Assembly (NCBI RefSeq): GCF_002368115.1
Contig: NZ_AP018316.1
Span: 905,593 to 938,390 of the forward strand
Length of the DNA: 32,798 nt
Reading direction: 5' to 3'
Source of the DNA: Dolichospermum compactum NIES-806
GTDB taxonomy: Bacteria; Cyanobacteriota; Cyanobacteriia; Cyanobacteriales; Nostocaceae
Shown here: piece after piece, positions 25,911 through 32,798 of the stretch
Numbering within the stretch: the first letter of the stretch is position 1
Layout: each line of letters opens with the position of its first letter
Made by a program: the position numbers and the translations under genes
The notes under the pieces: generated by a model
Seen by the model: the letters and a program-made list of their open reading frames with translations, nothing else
Database searches by the model: none
What the model was told of the DNA's origin: nothing

Positions 25911-26517
25911 TTTAAAACGAAGTTCAGAGAATAAAAATCCTAGAGGAGACCTTTTAATTGTAGTTGAGGGTGATACAGAAGAGAATTATTGCTGCTCTTT
26001 GAAACGTGAATTGAAATTATCAACAATTAAGATTAAAATAGTTTCCGCTAATGGTGGAGATCCTTTAGAGATTGTAAATACAGCTTATGATCTATATCAA
26101 CAAAAACAATATGATCAAGTATTTTGTATATTTGATGATGATAATAAACCAGAGAAATATAAAAAAGCTCTCAGCACAGCAAAAAAATATAATTTTGAAT
26201 CTATAACATCAATACCCTGTTTTGAATTTTGGTTTTTACTCCATTGTTGTTATACTACCAGTCCTCTTAGTAGTTATGATGAATTACGTCCAAAGCTAGA
26301 ATCAGAAATGAGAAAAGAGGGTATTTTAAACCCAGGAGAAAATTATAATAAAAGTGATAAATTGCTATATGAAAAACTCAAATCCAATCAAGAAAAAGCA
26401 ATTAATCATGCTATTAAACTAGAAAATAATCATCCCAACGAAGATGGATGTACTAAACCATCAACAAAAGTACATATTCTAATTGATAAACTGCAAAAAC
26501 AAAAAAACTTTGAATAA
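25885..26517 (+). CDS. rloB: RloB/AbiLii-like Toprim-type effector
   Basis: 210 residues from the ATG at 25885. This start is chosen because GGGAGGGAG sits 8 bases upstream; a longer frame from 25837 would only add residues encoded out of frame within rloA. RloB family features are E28 in LLIVVEGDTEENY, the acid cluster FDDDN (83-87), and the diagnostic PCFEFWFLLH (111-120). E28 plus the DDD triplet match a Toprim-like metal site, as in OLD-family nucleases. With RloA it would form an ATPase-gated nuclease-like defence pair. The nuclease activity is inferred, not demonstrated. Confidence 0.85.
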   Translation: MRKGKSTNNLKRSSENKNPRGDLLIVVEGDTEENYCCSLKRELKLSTIKIKIVSANGGDPLEIVNTAYDLYQQKQYDQVFCIFDDDNKPEKYKKALSTAKKYNFESITSIPCFEFWFLLHCCYTTSPLSSYDELRPKLESEMRKEGILNPGENYNKSDKLLYEKLKSNQEKAINHAIKLENNHPNEDGCTKPSTKVHILIDKLQKQKNFE

Positions 26518-26683
26518 GTAGTCACTTGTCAGTAAAATTAACTCTTTTCCACTGATTAACAAAATAATACTACTTATCCAAACTTCTGCATAACGGGGAT
26601 CTACCATTCCCTTGATGTCAAACAATATTTATTGTAGGTTTGTTTAGTCAACCTATTTAGATTAATGAAAAATCAAGGTTTTT

Positions 26684-26704
26684 AACCCACGAAGGTGGGT
26701 TTTG
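26684..26704. terminator. AACCCAC/GTGGGTT hairpin followed by T-run (dispersed repeat)
   Basis: AACCCAC (26684-26690), loop GAAG, GTGGGTT (26695-26701), then TTG. It is 170 bp after rloB. The following GTCTGTGTAGCTGTGATTTC is part of a repeat phrase I recognise from filamentous cyanobacterial intergenic DNA, so it may be a repeat that doubles as a terminator. Confidence 0.55.
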
Positions 26705-26784
26705 TCTGTGTAGCTGTGATTTCCAATCGCCCATTGCAGTAATAAATTAGACTAAAGTAAACCATCAGAATTTTGTTTTACGAA

Positions 26785-27642
26785 CTAATTAAAAGTTTGT
26801 AACTGTCGAAAAGAATGCAACTTGTTGAAAAATTTATCACGATCAAAACTTAAAGGATCAACCTTCCCATTACCCACATCTACAGCACGATGAGTAGTAA
26901 TTCTCTCATCAGGAACTTGACTTTGAGCAATTAACCAAGCTAAAGAATTATATTGAGCCTCTGTATATCCTGAATGTGATTCTATATTACTTTTACCCCA
27001 AGCATCTGGAGGGGTTTCTAGGGATACATGATAGGCAAAATTATTGACAGATGGGGGTAAATTGGGATTAGTTCGCACAGTTTCCACCCCATTAGCGCCT
27101 TTAAATACCGAATTACCAGCACCAAAAGCGCGTTTTTCTGGGGGTACTAAATAAATCACCTGTCCATCTAAGGCAATTATGGCATGATAACTGGCTTGCA
27201 CATTTTCATCATCATGGCGTGTTTGAAAAAAATTAATGGCACTAGAAGTAGAATTAGTAGTTTCATGAAGGACAATAATGGCTTGATTATTAAACGGGAC
27301 ACCATTAATATCTGCTGTATAGCGATCGCCATAATTGCTAGGATCAACCTTAACCTGAGCAAACTTAGGTCTATAATTAGCAAAATTGCTAGTAGTTATA
27401 TATAGCGGATTAATTTTATTAATCTTTATGGGAGATGGTCTTAATTTTTGCTTATTTTCTGGTTTAGTTACTGCTGATTGTAATTGCCCTGGTGAATACT
27501 GATTCCACTTTGTCACCTCTGAACTAGATGCAATTGTTTGATTGTGTTTTTGTCTTGTACCCCCAATAAATACAGCCAGAATCAGGGTAGCTAACATCAA
27601 AAAAATCAGAATGACTCTAGTAGCCCAATCTCTAAATTTCAT
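26785..27642 (-). CDS. N-acetylmuramoyl-L-alanine amidase, Amidase_2/PGRP type
   Basis: 285 residues. Zinc amidase that cuts the bond between muramic acid and the stem peptide. The zinc ligands are readable as H126 in VLHETTN, H251 in TTHRAVD and D262 in KVDPLSFD. ASYHAII (about 150-156) and the FGAGNS segment are usual. A membrane segment at residues 9-27 anchors it with the enzyme facing the periplasm, unlike cytosolic AmpD. A roughly 80-residue low-complexity linker precedes the domain. It is monocistronic and on the opposite strand to its neighbours. The role is probably wall turnover or recycling. Confidence 0.88.
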   Translation of the reverse strand: MKFRDWATRVILIFLMLATLILAVFIGGTRQKHNQTIASSSEVTKWNQYSPGQLQSAVTKPENKQKLRPSPIKINKINPLYITTSNFANYRPKFAQVKVDPSNYGDRYTADINGVPFNNQAIIVLHETTNSTSSAINFFQTRHDDENVQASYHAIIALDGQVIYLVPPEKRAFGAGNSVFKGANGVETVRTNPNLPPSVNNFAYHVSLETPPDAWGKSNIESHSGYTEAQYNSLAWLIAQSQVPDERITTHRAVDVGNGKVDPLSFDRDKFFNKLHSFRQLQTFN

Positions 27643-28099
27643 AGTTTTTATTGAAAATCGCTAGTATAGTATAATGGTTATCAATATTCATGATGCCAAA
27701 CTGGTAACAATTATACCTGCTGACAAGTACAAAACCCCCGCATTGGTTTAATCAATGATAATGATAAGATTTTTCAATAAGGCTGAGATCTTTTCTGATG
27801 CCTATTTTTGACTAGAGATGTTGTCCATAAGGTTGATTTAATGAGGTTCTTGATTATTTCTGATCTTTGGCAGTCCTCATATTGACTAATTGATCAGGTT
27901 AAGAGAAACTTATAATTAACGAAGGTAAATACTAGTGAAAATAATAAATTTTGTAAAAACGATGAAATATATGTCCTTAAGTATGGGAAATTATGAGATA
28001 GGTGGCAAATTTGTATCTAAATTCCTATCCCTAAATTTTGAGCTAGTCTGAAATCAGGCAGCTAGGTTCAAATCTACTATCTAGGTTGGCTTTCAAAGC
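27643..28099. other. Intergenic region upstream of the DUF2997 operon
   Basis: 457 bp between divergent genes. It is AT-rich, with no open frame that I can support and no recognised repeat. It must contain promoters for both the amidase and the DUF2997-ycf35-ferredoxin operon, but no box stands out. Confidence 0.45.
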
Positions 28100-28309
28100 A
28101 TGGAAACATTAGAATTCATCATTTATCCAGATGGTCGAGTACAAGAAAAAGTCACCGGTATTATCGGTGCATCTTGTGCTGAGGTGACAGCAGCCATAGA
28201 AGCCCAGCTAGGACGAGTGTTGAGTAATGAACCAACCTCAGAGTTTTTCGCAACTAACCCGCAACAAAACAGTGTAGCGAATATACAAACCGCCCACAGC
28301 GAATGGTAA
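28100..28309 (+). CDS. DUF2997 family protein
   Basis: 69 residues. It matches the small DUF2997 family (LEFIIYPDGRVQEKVTGIIGASC, given here as FIIYPDGRVQEKV then GIIGASCAEVTAAIEAQLG). Function unknown. In cyanobacteria it is regularly encoded beside ycf35 and a ferredoxin, as here, so it probably acts with them. The C-terminal 20 residues appear disordered. There is 39 bp to the ycf35 start. Confidence 0.82.
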   Translation: METLEFIIYPDGRVQEKVTGIIGASCAEVTAAIEAQLGRVLSNEPTSEFFATNPQQNSVANIQTAHSEW

Positions 28310-28348
28310 GTTTTCCAACTAGTTAATGTTCATTGATTACAAACCACT

Positions 28349-28734
28349 ATGTCACACTTTAGCCAAATTAAAACACAAATCCGTAATCTGGAATCCTTGA
28401 AAGATGCCCTTTCCGATTTGGGAATAGACTGGAAACCTGGACCTTGTGAGGTGCGTGGTTATCGTGGTCAAACTCATGCAGCCGAAGTAACTATTGAACA
28501 GCAAAACGGCTATGACATCGGTTTTAGATGGAATGGTCAAGAATACGATTAGTTGCAGATTTACAATATTGGCAACAAAATCTATCTGTGGATGGGTTTG
28601 TCCGTCAAGTAACTCAACGTTATGCTTATCAAACAGTAGTCAAAGAAACCACTAAAGTTGGCTTCCAAGTGGCAGAACAACAGCAACAGGAAGATGGTTC
28701 TATTCGCCTAATAGTACAACGCTGGAGTGCGTAA
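28349..28734 (+). pseudogene. ycf35: ycf35 (DUF1257) with a frameshift
   Basis: Ycf35 is a conserved protein of unknown function in cyanobacteria and algal plastids. Reading starts at 28349 (MSHFSQIKTQIRNLESLKDAL) and runs to FRWNGQEYD, where TAG stops it at 28550-28552. The other frame resumes at once with LVADLQYWQQN and continues to 28734 (VKETTKVGFQVAEQQ, RLIVQRWSA). Loss of one base around 28547-28550 (between GAATACGA and TTAGTT) explains both halves, and the rejoined product would be about 128 residues, the normal length. Since downstream genes are intact, this may be a recent mutation or a sequencing error. Its stop overlaps the ferredoxin ATG (TAATG). Confidence 0.82.
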
Positions 28735-29186
28735 TGTCTAAGCCGCCGTCGCCACAAGCAGAGGAATATAATCGTTCCGGTTTAGAACCAGAATTAGGGA
28801 GCTTTTTCCGAGATGTCCTCGAACGTTCTGGTTTAGAACCGGAATTAGGTGGACTGGTGCGGCAAAAAGGCGTTTATGTGGATGAAATTACCTGTATCGG
28901 CTGTAAGCATTGCGCCCATGTTGCCCGAAATACTTTTTTCATTGAAGAAGATTATGGGCGATCGCGCGTCATCCGTCAAGATGGGGACATAGAAGAGGTA
29001 GTTCAAGAAGCCATAGATACCTGCCCTGTTGATTGTATCCACTGGGTTGATTACACAGAACTTAAAAATTTAGAAGAAGACAGAAAATATCAGGTAATTC
29101 CTGTGGCTGGTTATCCAGTAGAACATGGTGTAGCCATTACAGAAAAACGCCGGAAAAAACAAAAGTTAAAAAAACCCAATTCTTAA
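28734..29186 (+). CDS. 4Fe-4S single-cluster ferredoxin-like protein
   Basis: 150 residues. Cluster ligands C54, C57 and C60 in CIGCKHC and C97 in CPVDC match a one-cluster 4Fe-4S ferredoxin (C-x2-C-x2-C...C-P). C101 is an extra cysteine. Residues 1-45 form an unusual N-terminal extension with a duplicated RSGLEPELG (14-22 and 31-39). A basic tail rich in K/R ends the protein (EKRRKKQKLKK). It is translationally coupled to ycf35 through TAATG and closes the DUF2997-ycf35-ferredoxin operon, with a terminator 35 bp on. Partner and pathway are unknown. Confidence 0.88.
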   Translation: MSKPPSPQAEEYNRSGLEPELGSFFRDVLERSGLEPELGGLVRQKGVYVDEITCIGCKHCAHVARNTFFIEEDYGRSRVIRQDGDIEEVVQEAIDTCPVDCIHWVDYTELKNLEEDRKYQVIPVAGYPVEHGVAITEKRRKKQKLKKPNS

Positions 29187-29220
29187 ATAACTTGACAATT
29201 TGTACTAATTATGTAAATGA

Positions 29221-29249
29221 GCATTGGTTTTACCAGTGCTTTTTATTTT
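29221..29249 (+). terminator. Intrinsic terminator of the ferredoxin operon
   Basis: GCATTGGT (29221-29228), loop TTT, ACCAGTGC (29232-29239), an 8-bp stem with one G-T pair, followed by TTTTTATTTTA. Confidence 0.8.
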
Positions 29250-29273
29250 ATATGATTTGTGCATAAGCTGTAG

Positions 29274-29292
29274 GGGCGGGGAAACCCCGCCC
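29274..29292. repeat. GGGCGGGG-AAA-CCCCGCCC hairpin
   Basis: A perfect 8-bp stem with AAA loop in an otherwise AT-rich intergenic region. It belongs to the GC-rich hairpin repeats of filamentous cyanobacteria. Confidence 0.7.
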
Positions 29293-29363
29293 TCCGTTGT
29301 ATTGTATTACTTATGTTATGTAAAATTAATTGAACATTTAAAAATTCCTAAACCCATCAATTT

Positions 29364-29428
29364 TGTAGGGGCAAACCCCCTGTGGTTGCCCCCAACATCG
29401 GGGTAGGCACGGGGGCGCTACCCCTACA
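29364..29428. repeat. TGTAGGGG/CCCCTACA inverted-repeat element
   Basis: Terminal TGTAGGGG (29364-29371) and CCCCTACA (29421-29428) enclose a GC-rich 65-bp core. It is related in sequence to the 12050-12094 element. No coding capacity. Together with the rest of 29250-29787 it fills a region in which I see no gene. Confidence 0.65.
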
Positions 29429-29787
29429 TTAAATCCCAATTAATTCTATCATAGTCAACTCAGGAACATTTTTTAATGTTGAAACGTGAACAGGTAAAGA
29501 CCGTTAAGTTTTCATTCAAGGAGCTTGTAGGGAAGAGAAAATTTGTAGAATGAATAATAAGATTATTTCTACAACTGTGAAAAGGGGTCTTCAGATGTGA
29601 TATGTGTGAATTGGAATAAATTCCGTGCCAATGGAGATTTGAAGGCGTTTTGAACGGTTGTGTTTTGACGTATAATAAAAAACTGTTTTGGCAAATTAAG
29701 CCGGATTTGTGACTCTCGCTGCTGACAAGTTTTGACAACAAAAATTTGTAATTGTTTTGGAAATTGTAATTTTAGGTTCGGGAATCT
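29429..29787. other. Upstream region of hemF
   Basis: About 360 bp. A reverse-strand open frame (29460-29741) shows no family features, no good ribosome-binding site and an unlikely composition, so I leave it out. I see no recognisable regulatory box for hemF. Confidence 0.45.
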
Positions 29788-30834
29788 ATGTTAACCAACT
29801 CGCAAACCCCCACTATCACAAAAGAATCATCTGATGTTCTCCCTGGAGTTAATGCTCAGGCTAGAGTCAGCCAGTTTATGCAGAATTTGCAGAATGAAAT
29901 TACCCAAGGTTTAGAGAAATTAGATGGACTGGGGAAGTTTCAAGAAGATAGTTGGCAGCGTCCAGAAGGGGGTGGTGGGCGATCGCGTGTACTGCGTGAC
30001 GGAGCAATTTTTGAACAAGCAGGTGTGAATTTCTCTGAAGTTTGGGGTTCTCATTTACCTACTTCAATTTTAGCCCAACGTCCAGAAGCAACAGGACATG
30101 GCTTTTATGCAACGGGGACTTCTTTGGTGTTGCACCCACGCAATCCTTATGTACCTACGGTTCACTTAAATTACCGCTATTTTGAAGCAGGTCCAGTTTG
30201 GTGGTTTGGTGGTGGTGCGGATTTAACACCTTATTACCCCTTTGCTGAAGATGCACAACATTTTCATAGCACTTTTAAAAAAGCTTGTGATCAACACCAT
30301 CCTGAATATTATCCTGTGTTCAAGCGCTGGTGTGATGAATATTTTTATCTGAAACATCGAGATGAAACACGGGGCGTTGGTGGATTATTTTTAGATTACC
30401 AAGACGGTCAAGGTGCTATCTATCGTGGTCCAGATCCCAATGGGGAAGCAGCGATTTATAGCAATCAGGTAGGTGAATTACCGTCACGGAGTTGGGAAGA
30501 CATATTTGCTTTAGTTCAAGATTGCGCTGGGGCATTTTTACCAGCTTATGTGCCAATTGCGCAACGCCGCCAGGGAATGGAATATGGCGATCGCCAACGC
30601 AATTTCCAATTATACCGTCGCGGTAGATATGTAGAATTTAACTTGGTTTATGACCGGGGAACAATTTTCGGACTCCAAACCAATGGACGCACAGAATCAA
30701 TTCTCATGTCTCTACCACCTTTAGTTCGTTGGGAATATGGCTACAAACCAGAACCTAATACTCCTGAAGCCCAGTTGTATGAGACTTTCCTAAAACCTCA
30801 AGATTGGATAAACTGGAAACCAAGTCAGGAATAA
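29788..30834 (+). CDS. hemF: Coproporphyrinogen III oxidase, oxygen-dependent
   Basis: 348 residues. It oxidatively decarboxylates coproporphyrinogen III to protoporphyrinogen IX, supplying haem and chlorophyll. Signature stretches are seen in order: WQRPEGGGGRSRVL, GFYATGTSLVLHPRNP, VHLNYRYFE, WWFGGGADLTPYYP, the YFYLKHRDETRGVGGLF region (split as YFYLKHRDE and RGVGGLFLD), and EFNLVYDRGT with FGLQTNGRTESI. Length and all motifs are normal for a cytosolic cyanobacterial HemF. The ATG at 29788 has a weak upstream Shine-Dalgarno. It is monocistronic. Confidence 0.97.
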   Translation: MLTNSQTPTITKESSDVLPGVNAQARVSQFMQNLQNEITQGLEKLDGLGKFQEDSWQRPEGGGGRSRVLRDGAIFEQAGVNFSEVWGSHLPTSILAQRPEATGHGFYATGTSLVLHPRNPYVPTVHLNYRYFEAGPVWWFGGGADLTPYYPFAEDAQHFHSTFKKACDQHHPEYYPVFKRWCDEYFYLKHRDETRGVGGLFLDYQDGQGAIYRGPDPNGEAAIYSNQVGELPSRSWEDIFALVQDCAGAFLPAYVPIAQRRQGMEYGDRQRNFQLYRRGRYVEFNLVYDRGTIFGLQTNGRTESILMSLPPLVRWEYGYKPEPNTPEAQLYETFLKPQDWINWKPSQE

Positions 30835-30836
30835 GC

Positions 30837-30878
30837 AATGGGTAATGGGTAATGGGTAATAGGTAATGGGTAACAGGT
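30837..30878. repeat. AATGGGT heptamer array
   Basis: Six units run directly after the hemF stop: AATGGGT x3, AATAGGT, AATGGGT and AACAGGT. Confidence 0.9.
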
Positions 30879-30981
30879 AAGTTACACTAACAACTAGATG
30901 TCATCTTCTGGACATGAGTTGATACTTCCTCTCATTGCGAGTGTTTGGATTAGCAAATATTAGTAAAAAAGTATCGGTTCA

Positions 30982-31353
30982 GTGATTAATATAGATCAAA
31001 AAACCTGTACGACTGAAGACGGTCATACCATAATGGTATTGACACCTGCTGGTCGTTTAGATATTACCACTGCTTGGCAATTTCGTCTCAAGCTACAGGA
31101 ATGTATTTCTAAACACAGTCCTCATGTTGTTGTCAATCTAGGACAAGTAAATTTTATTGATAGTTCCGGGTTGACCTCTTTATTAGCCGGGATGCGTGAA
31201 GCTGATAAAATTAGTGGCAGTTTTCGGATTTGTAATGTTCATTCGGAAGCAAAGCTTGTGTTCGAAGTTACAATGATGGATACGGTGTTTGAAATTTTTG
31301 ATACCGAAGAACAGGTTTTAAAGACTCCACCCCGGATTTTGGCTAGTCAATAG
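30982..31353 (+). CDS. STAS-domain anti-sigma factor antagonist
   Basis: 123 residues, starting at GTG. A complete SpoIIAA-like STAS domain: VLTPAGRLDITTAWQFR, VVVNLGQVNFIDSSGLTSLLAGM with the phosphorylatable serine S61 or S62, and VFEVTMMDTVFEIFDTEEQVL at the end. Such proteins bind anti-sigma kinases when unphosphorylated and so release sigma factors or other partners. No kinase or phosphatase gene is nearby, so the partner is unknown. It lies between hemF and thf1 on the same strand, with about 120-150 bp gaps, and is probably transcribed separately. Confidence 0.9.
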   Translation: MINIDQKTCTTEDGHTIMVLTPAGRLDITTAWQFRLKLQECISKHSPHVVVNLGQVNFIDSSGLTSLLAGMREADKISGSFRICNVHSEAKLVFEVTMMDTVFEIFDTEEQVLKTPPRILASQ

Positions 31354-31363
31354 AATTTATCAG

Positions 31364-31397
31364 AAAATCCAAAATCTAAAATCTAAAATCTAAAATC
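31364..31397. repeat. AAAATCT heptamer array
   Basis: AAAATCC then AAAATCT x3 and a partial unit, between the STAS gene and thf1. Confidence 0.85.
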
Positions 31398-31471
31398 GAA
31401 TGACTTTCACGAATGAGGTCTGATTAGTTCATACTAGAGAAGAGGAATACGTCTTTACTAAAATTTTCTTT

Positions 31472-32143
31472 GTGAATAACGTCCGTACAGTATCTGATAC
31501 AAAAAGAACCTTTTACACCCTTCATACCAGGCCAATTAACACTATTTACCGCCGGGTAGTGGAAGAGTTGATGGTAGAAATGCACCTGCTATCGGTCAAT
31601 GTTGATTTTAGCTACAATGCCATTTATGCCTTGGGCGTTGTCACGACTTTTGACCGCTTCATGGACGGCTACCAACCACAACAGGATAAAGAGTCAATTT
31701 TCCGAGCAATTTGTCAAGCGGTGGAACAAGACCCCGACCGTTACCGACAAGATGCCTCCAGATTGCAAGCTTTAGCTGCTAGTTTACCAGTTAAGGATTT
31801 GATTGCTGGTTTGAGTCGGGCAAATTCCCTAGATCAAGATGAGGACTTGCAACAGCAACTAGAGGCGGTTGTCACCAATTCCAACTTTAAATACAGTCGC
31901 TTATTTGGTGTTGGTTTATTTGCATTATTGGTACAGTCAGATCCTGAACTTGTCAAAGATGATCAACAAAAGAGTGAAGCACTTAAAGCGATCGCTAACG
32001 GGTTGCATATCTCTGAAGATAAACTCATCAAAGACTTAGAACTATACAGTTCTAACCTGGACAAAATGGCGCAAGCACTCATAGTCATGGCGGATATCTT
32101 GACAGCAGATCGCAAAAAACGGGATGCTTTAAAGCAAGCCTAA
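31472..32143 (+). CDS. thf1: Thf1/Psb29, photosystem II biogenesis and repair factor
   Basis: 223 residues, starting at GTG. It matches Thf1 (Psb29) throughout: VSDTKRTFYTLHTRPINTIY, VVEELMVEMHLLSVN, YNAIYALGVVTTFDRFMDGY and KYSRLFGVGLFALL. Thf1 is a mainly helical thylakoid-associated protein. In cyanobacteria it is a partner of FtsH proteases and is needed for PSII repair under high light. The C-terminal part (LEKL-like DLELYSSNLDKMAQALIV) is helical. The GTG at 31472 keeps the conserved N-terminal stretch. There are about 100 bp from here to the end of ssrA, which is encoded on the opposite strand. Confidence 0.95.
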   Translation: MNNVRTVSDTKRTFYTLHTRPINTIYRRVVEELMVEMHLLSVNVDFSYNAIYALGVVTTFDRFMDGYQPQQDKESIFRAICQAVEQDPDRYRQDASRLQALAASLPVKDLIAGLSRANSLDQDEDLQQQLEAVVTNSNFKYSRLFGVGLFALLVQSDPELVKDDQQKSEALKAIANGLHISEDKLIKDLELYSSNLDKMAQALIVMADILTADRKKRDALKQA

Positions 32144-32154
32144 CTATCAATACC

Positions 32155-32187
32155 ATCCCGTACCAATAAATAAGTTGGGAACGGGAT
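32155..32187 (+). terminator. Possible terminator hairpin after thf1
   Basis: ATCCCGT (32155-32161) pairs with ACGGGAT (32181-32187), 12 bp after the thf1 stop. There is no T-run, so it could be an incomplete or processed terminator. Confidence 0.4.
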
Positions 32188-32215
32188 ATCCATGTCAAGA
32201 AATCCCCCAAATAGC

Positions 32216-32251
32216 AAAAAGCCTGCCTAACATCAAAGTGTTTAGCGGGCT
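32216..32251 (-). terminator. Intrinsic terminator of ssrA
   Basis: On the reverse strand AGCCCGCTAA pairs, with one mismatch and one bulge, with TTAGGCAGGCT and is followed by TTTTTGC. It lies about 24 bp beyond the tmRNA 3' end. Confidence 0.7.
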
Positions 32252-32274
32252 AAATAATTATTGAAAATTGAAAA

Positions 32275-32663
32275 TGGAGCTTATGGGAGTCGAACCCATG
32301 TCCAAATTGGGTATTAACCCTCCACTCGTTCACAGGTTTAGCCTTTCTGACCCTCAAGGCGGGAATCGTTCATTATCCCGAACGTAGGATGCTCTGATTT
32401 AATCTTAGCCTTCAAACCAACCAGAGAACGTTTGTTGGAGCATCCGTTGGGGGTTAGGTCTTTAATCCTTAACGGAGTCAAATTAAAGACGCTCGAACCT
32501 GAAAGAGGTTTCTTAGGCAGCTACTAGAGCTTCCCGACGAGCAAATTTTACGATATTGTTCGCATTTACTTTTTTTTCGAGTCTTTGATTTCCGAGAGAT
32601 GACTCGCTCTCGACCTGAATCACAGAGTAGCTTTCGCCAACCTGTCGAAACCGTTAAAGCCCC
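32275..32663 (-). ncRNA. ssrA: tmRNA (transfer-messenger RNA)
   Basis: One-piece tmRNA of about 389 nt. The 5' end GGGGCTTTAACGGTTTCGACAGG, here given as GGGGC and GGTTTCGACAGG, and the 3' end with GGTTCGACTCCCAT and AGCTCCA form the tRNA(Ala)-like half (GGGGCT with AGCTCC). CCA is not encoded. The tag reading frame lies at 32513-32563 (reverse): ANNIVKFARREALVAA followed by TAA, a typical cyanobacterial tag ending in the LVAA degradation signal. It rescues stalled ribosomes with SmpB, which is not in this window. Confidence 0.96.
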
Positions 32664-32680
32664 ATGCACTTCACACCTTC

Positions 32681-32710
32681 ATTATAGTACGGAATTTTGC
32701 AATTTGACAA
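32681..32710 (-). promoter_or_regulatory. Promoter of ssrA
   Basis: On the reverse strand TTGTCA (complement of 32705-32710) and TATAAT (complement of 32681-32686) are separated by 18 bp. Transcription would start about 15 bases before the mature tmRNA 5' end. Confidence 0.75.
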
Positions 32711-32768
32711 ATAAAAGATATAGTTATTTAATTTTTGGATTAAATTGAAGGTAGAGATAGATATTTTC

Positions 32769-32798
32769 AGGACTTACGCAACTGGCACATTGGTAAGG
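32769..32798. mobile_element. Second copy of the MITE-like element (cut by window end)
   Basis: AGGACTTACGCAACTGGCACATTGGTA, given here as AGGACTTACGCAACTGGCA and CATTGGTA, matches the left end of the 10804 element base for base over 27 bases, then differs at AGG versus GGG. The rest lies outside the window. Confidence 0.75.

Noticed and set aside
29460..29741. 93-residue reverse-strand open frame
   Set aside because: No ribosome site, no recognisable motif, and cysteine/histidine-rich random composition.
32478..32669. 63-residue reverse-strand open frame
   Set aside because: It lies inside the tmRNA, in a different frame from the tag peptide.

Overview
The window is a chromosomal segment from a cyanobacterium, most likely a filamentous heterocyst-forming type (Nostocales: Anabaena/Nostoc/Dolichospermum-like). 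The evidence is a set of cyanobacterial genes (GuaB3-type IMPDH paralogue, DUF1815, LabA-like NYN protein, Ycf35/DUF1257, DUF2997, Thf1/Psb29), about 17 HIP1 octamers (GCGATCGC), the Yfr1 small RNA upstream of trxA, a cyanobacterial tmRNA tag, and many heptameric short tandem repeats. The genus is inferred.

Layout. 1-730: remnant of a NACHT/WD40-type gene and hairpin repeats. 0.7-6.5 kb: YdcF-family protein, guaB3, Yfr1 RNA, trxA, LOG-family protein, and dacB (S13 carboxypeptidase). 6.5-10.4 kb: a composite tandem-repeat block between convergent genes, then a reverse-strand labA-like/lptC pair (TAATG coupling) and metG. 10.4-12.6 kb: a MITE-like element, an alpha/beta hydrolase, and DUF1815. 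12.6-17.4 kb: AT-rich accessory block with no HIP1 site. It holds a 5'-truncated xisI, a FitA-like/PIN toxin-antitoxin pair, a disrupted TPR plus cold-shock-like gene, and a NERD-nuclease/UvrD-type helicase. 17.8-20.3 kb: eno and, convergently, argC. 20.4-22.4 kb: a type II restriction-modification system with controller protein, ScaI-like endonuclease and N4-cytosine-type methylase. 22.7-24.4 kb: ribBA. 24.6-26.5 kb: an RloA/RloB (AbiL-like) ATPase plus Toprim-like pair. 26.8-29.2 kb: an Amidase_2 enzyme, then a DUF2997, ycf35 (frameshifted), ferredoxin operon. 29.8-32.7 kb: hemF, a STAS anti-sigma antagonist, thf1/psb29, and ssrA (tmRNA) on the reverse strand. The window ends inside a second copy of the MITE-like element.

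How it works together. Housekeeping genes (glycolysis, arginine, riboflavin, haem, purine, redox, cell wall, PSII turnover, ribosome rescue) are interrupted by three separate defence or mobile-gene insertions: 12.9-17.4, 20.4-22.4 and 24.6-26.5 kb. The R-M specificity guess (AGTACT) is supported inside the window itself: reading by eye I found 15 GTACT pentamers and none is preceded by A. The most interesting uncharacterised units are the NERD-helicase with its TPR/cold-shock partner, and the DUF2997-Ycf35-ferredoxin cassette. I see no CRISPR array, no tRNA or rRNA gene, and no intact transposase.
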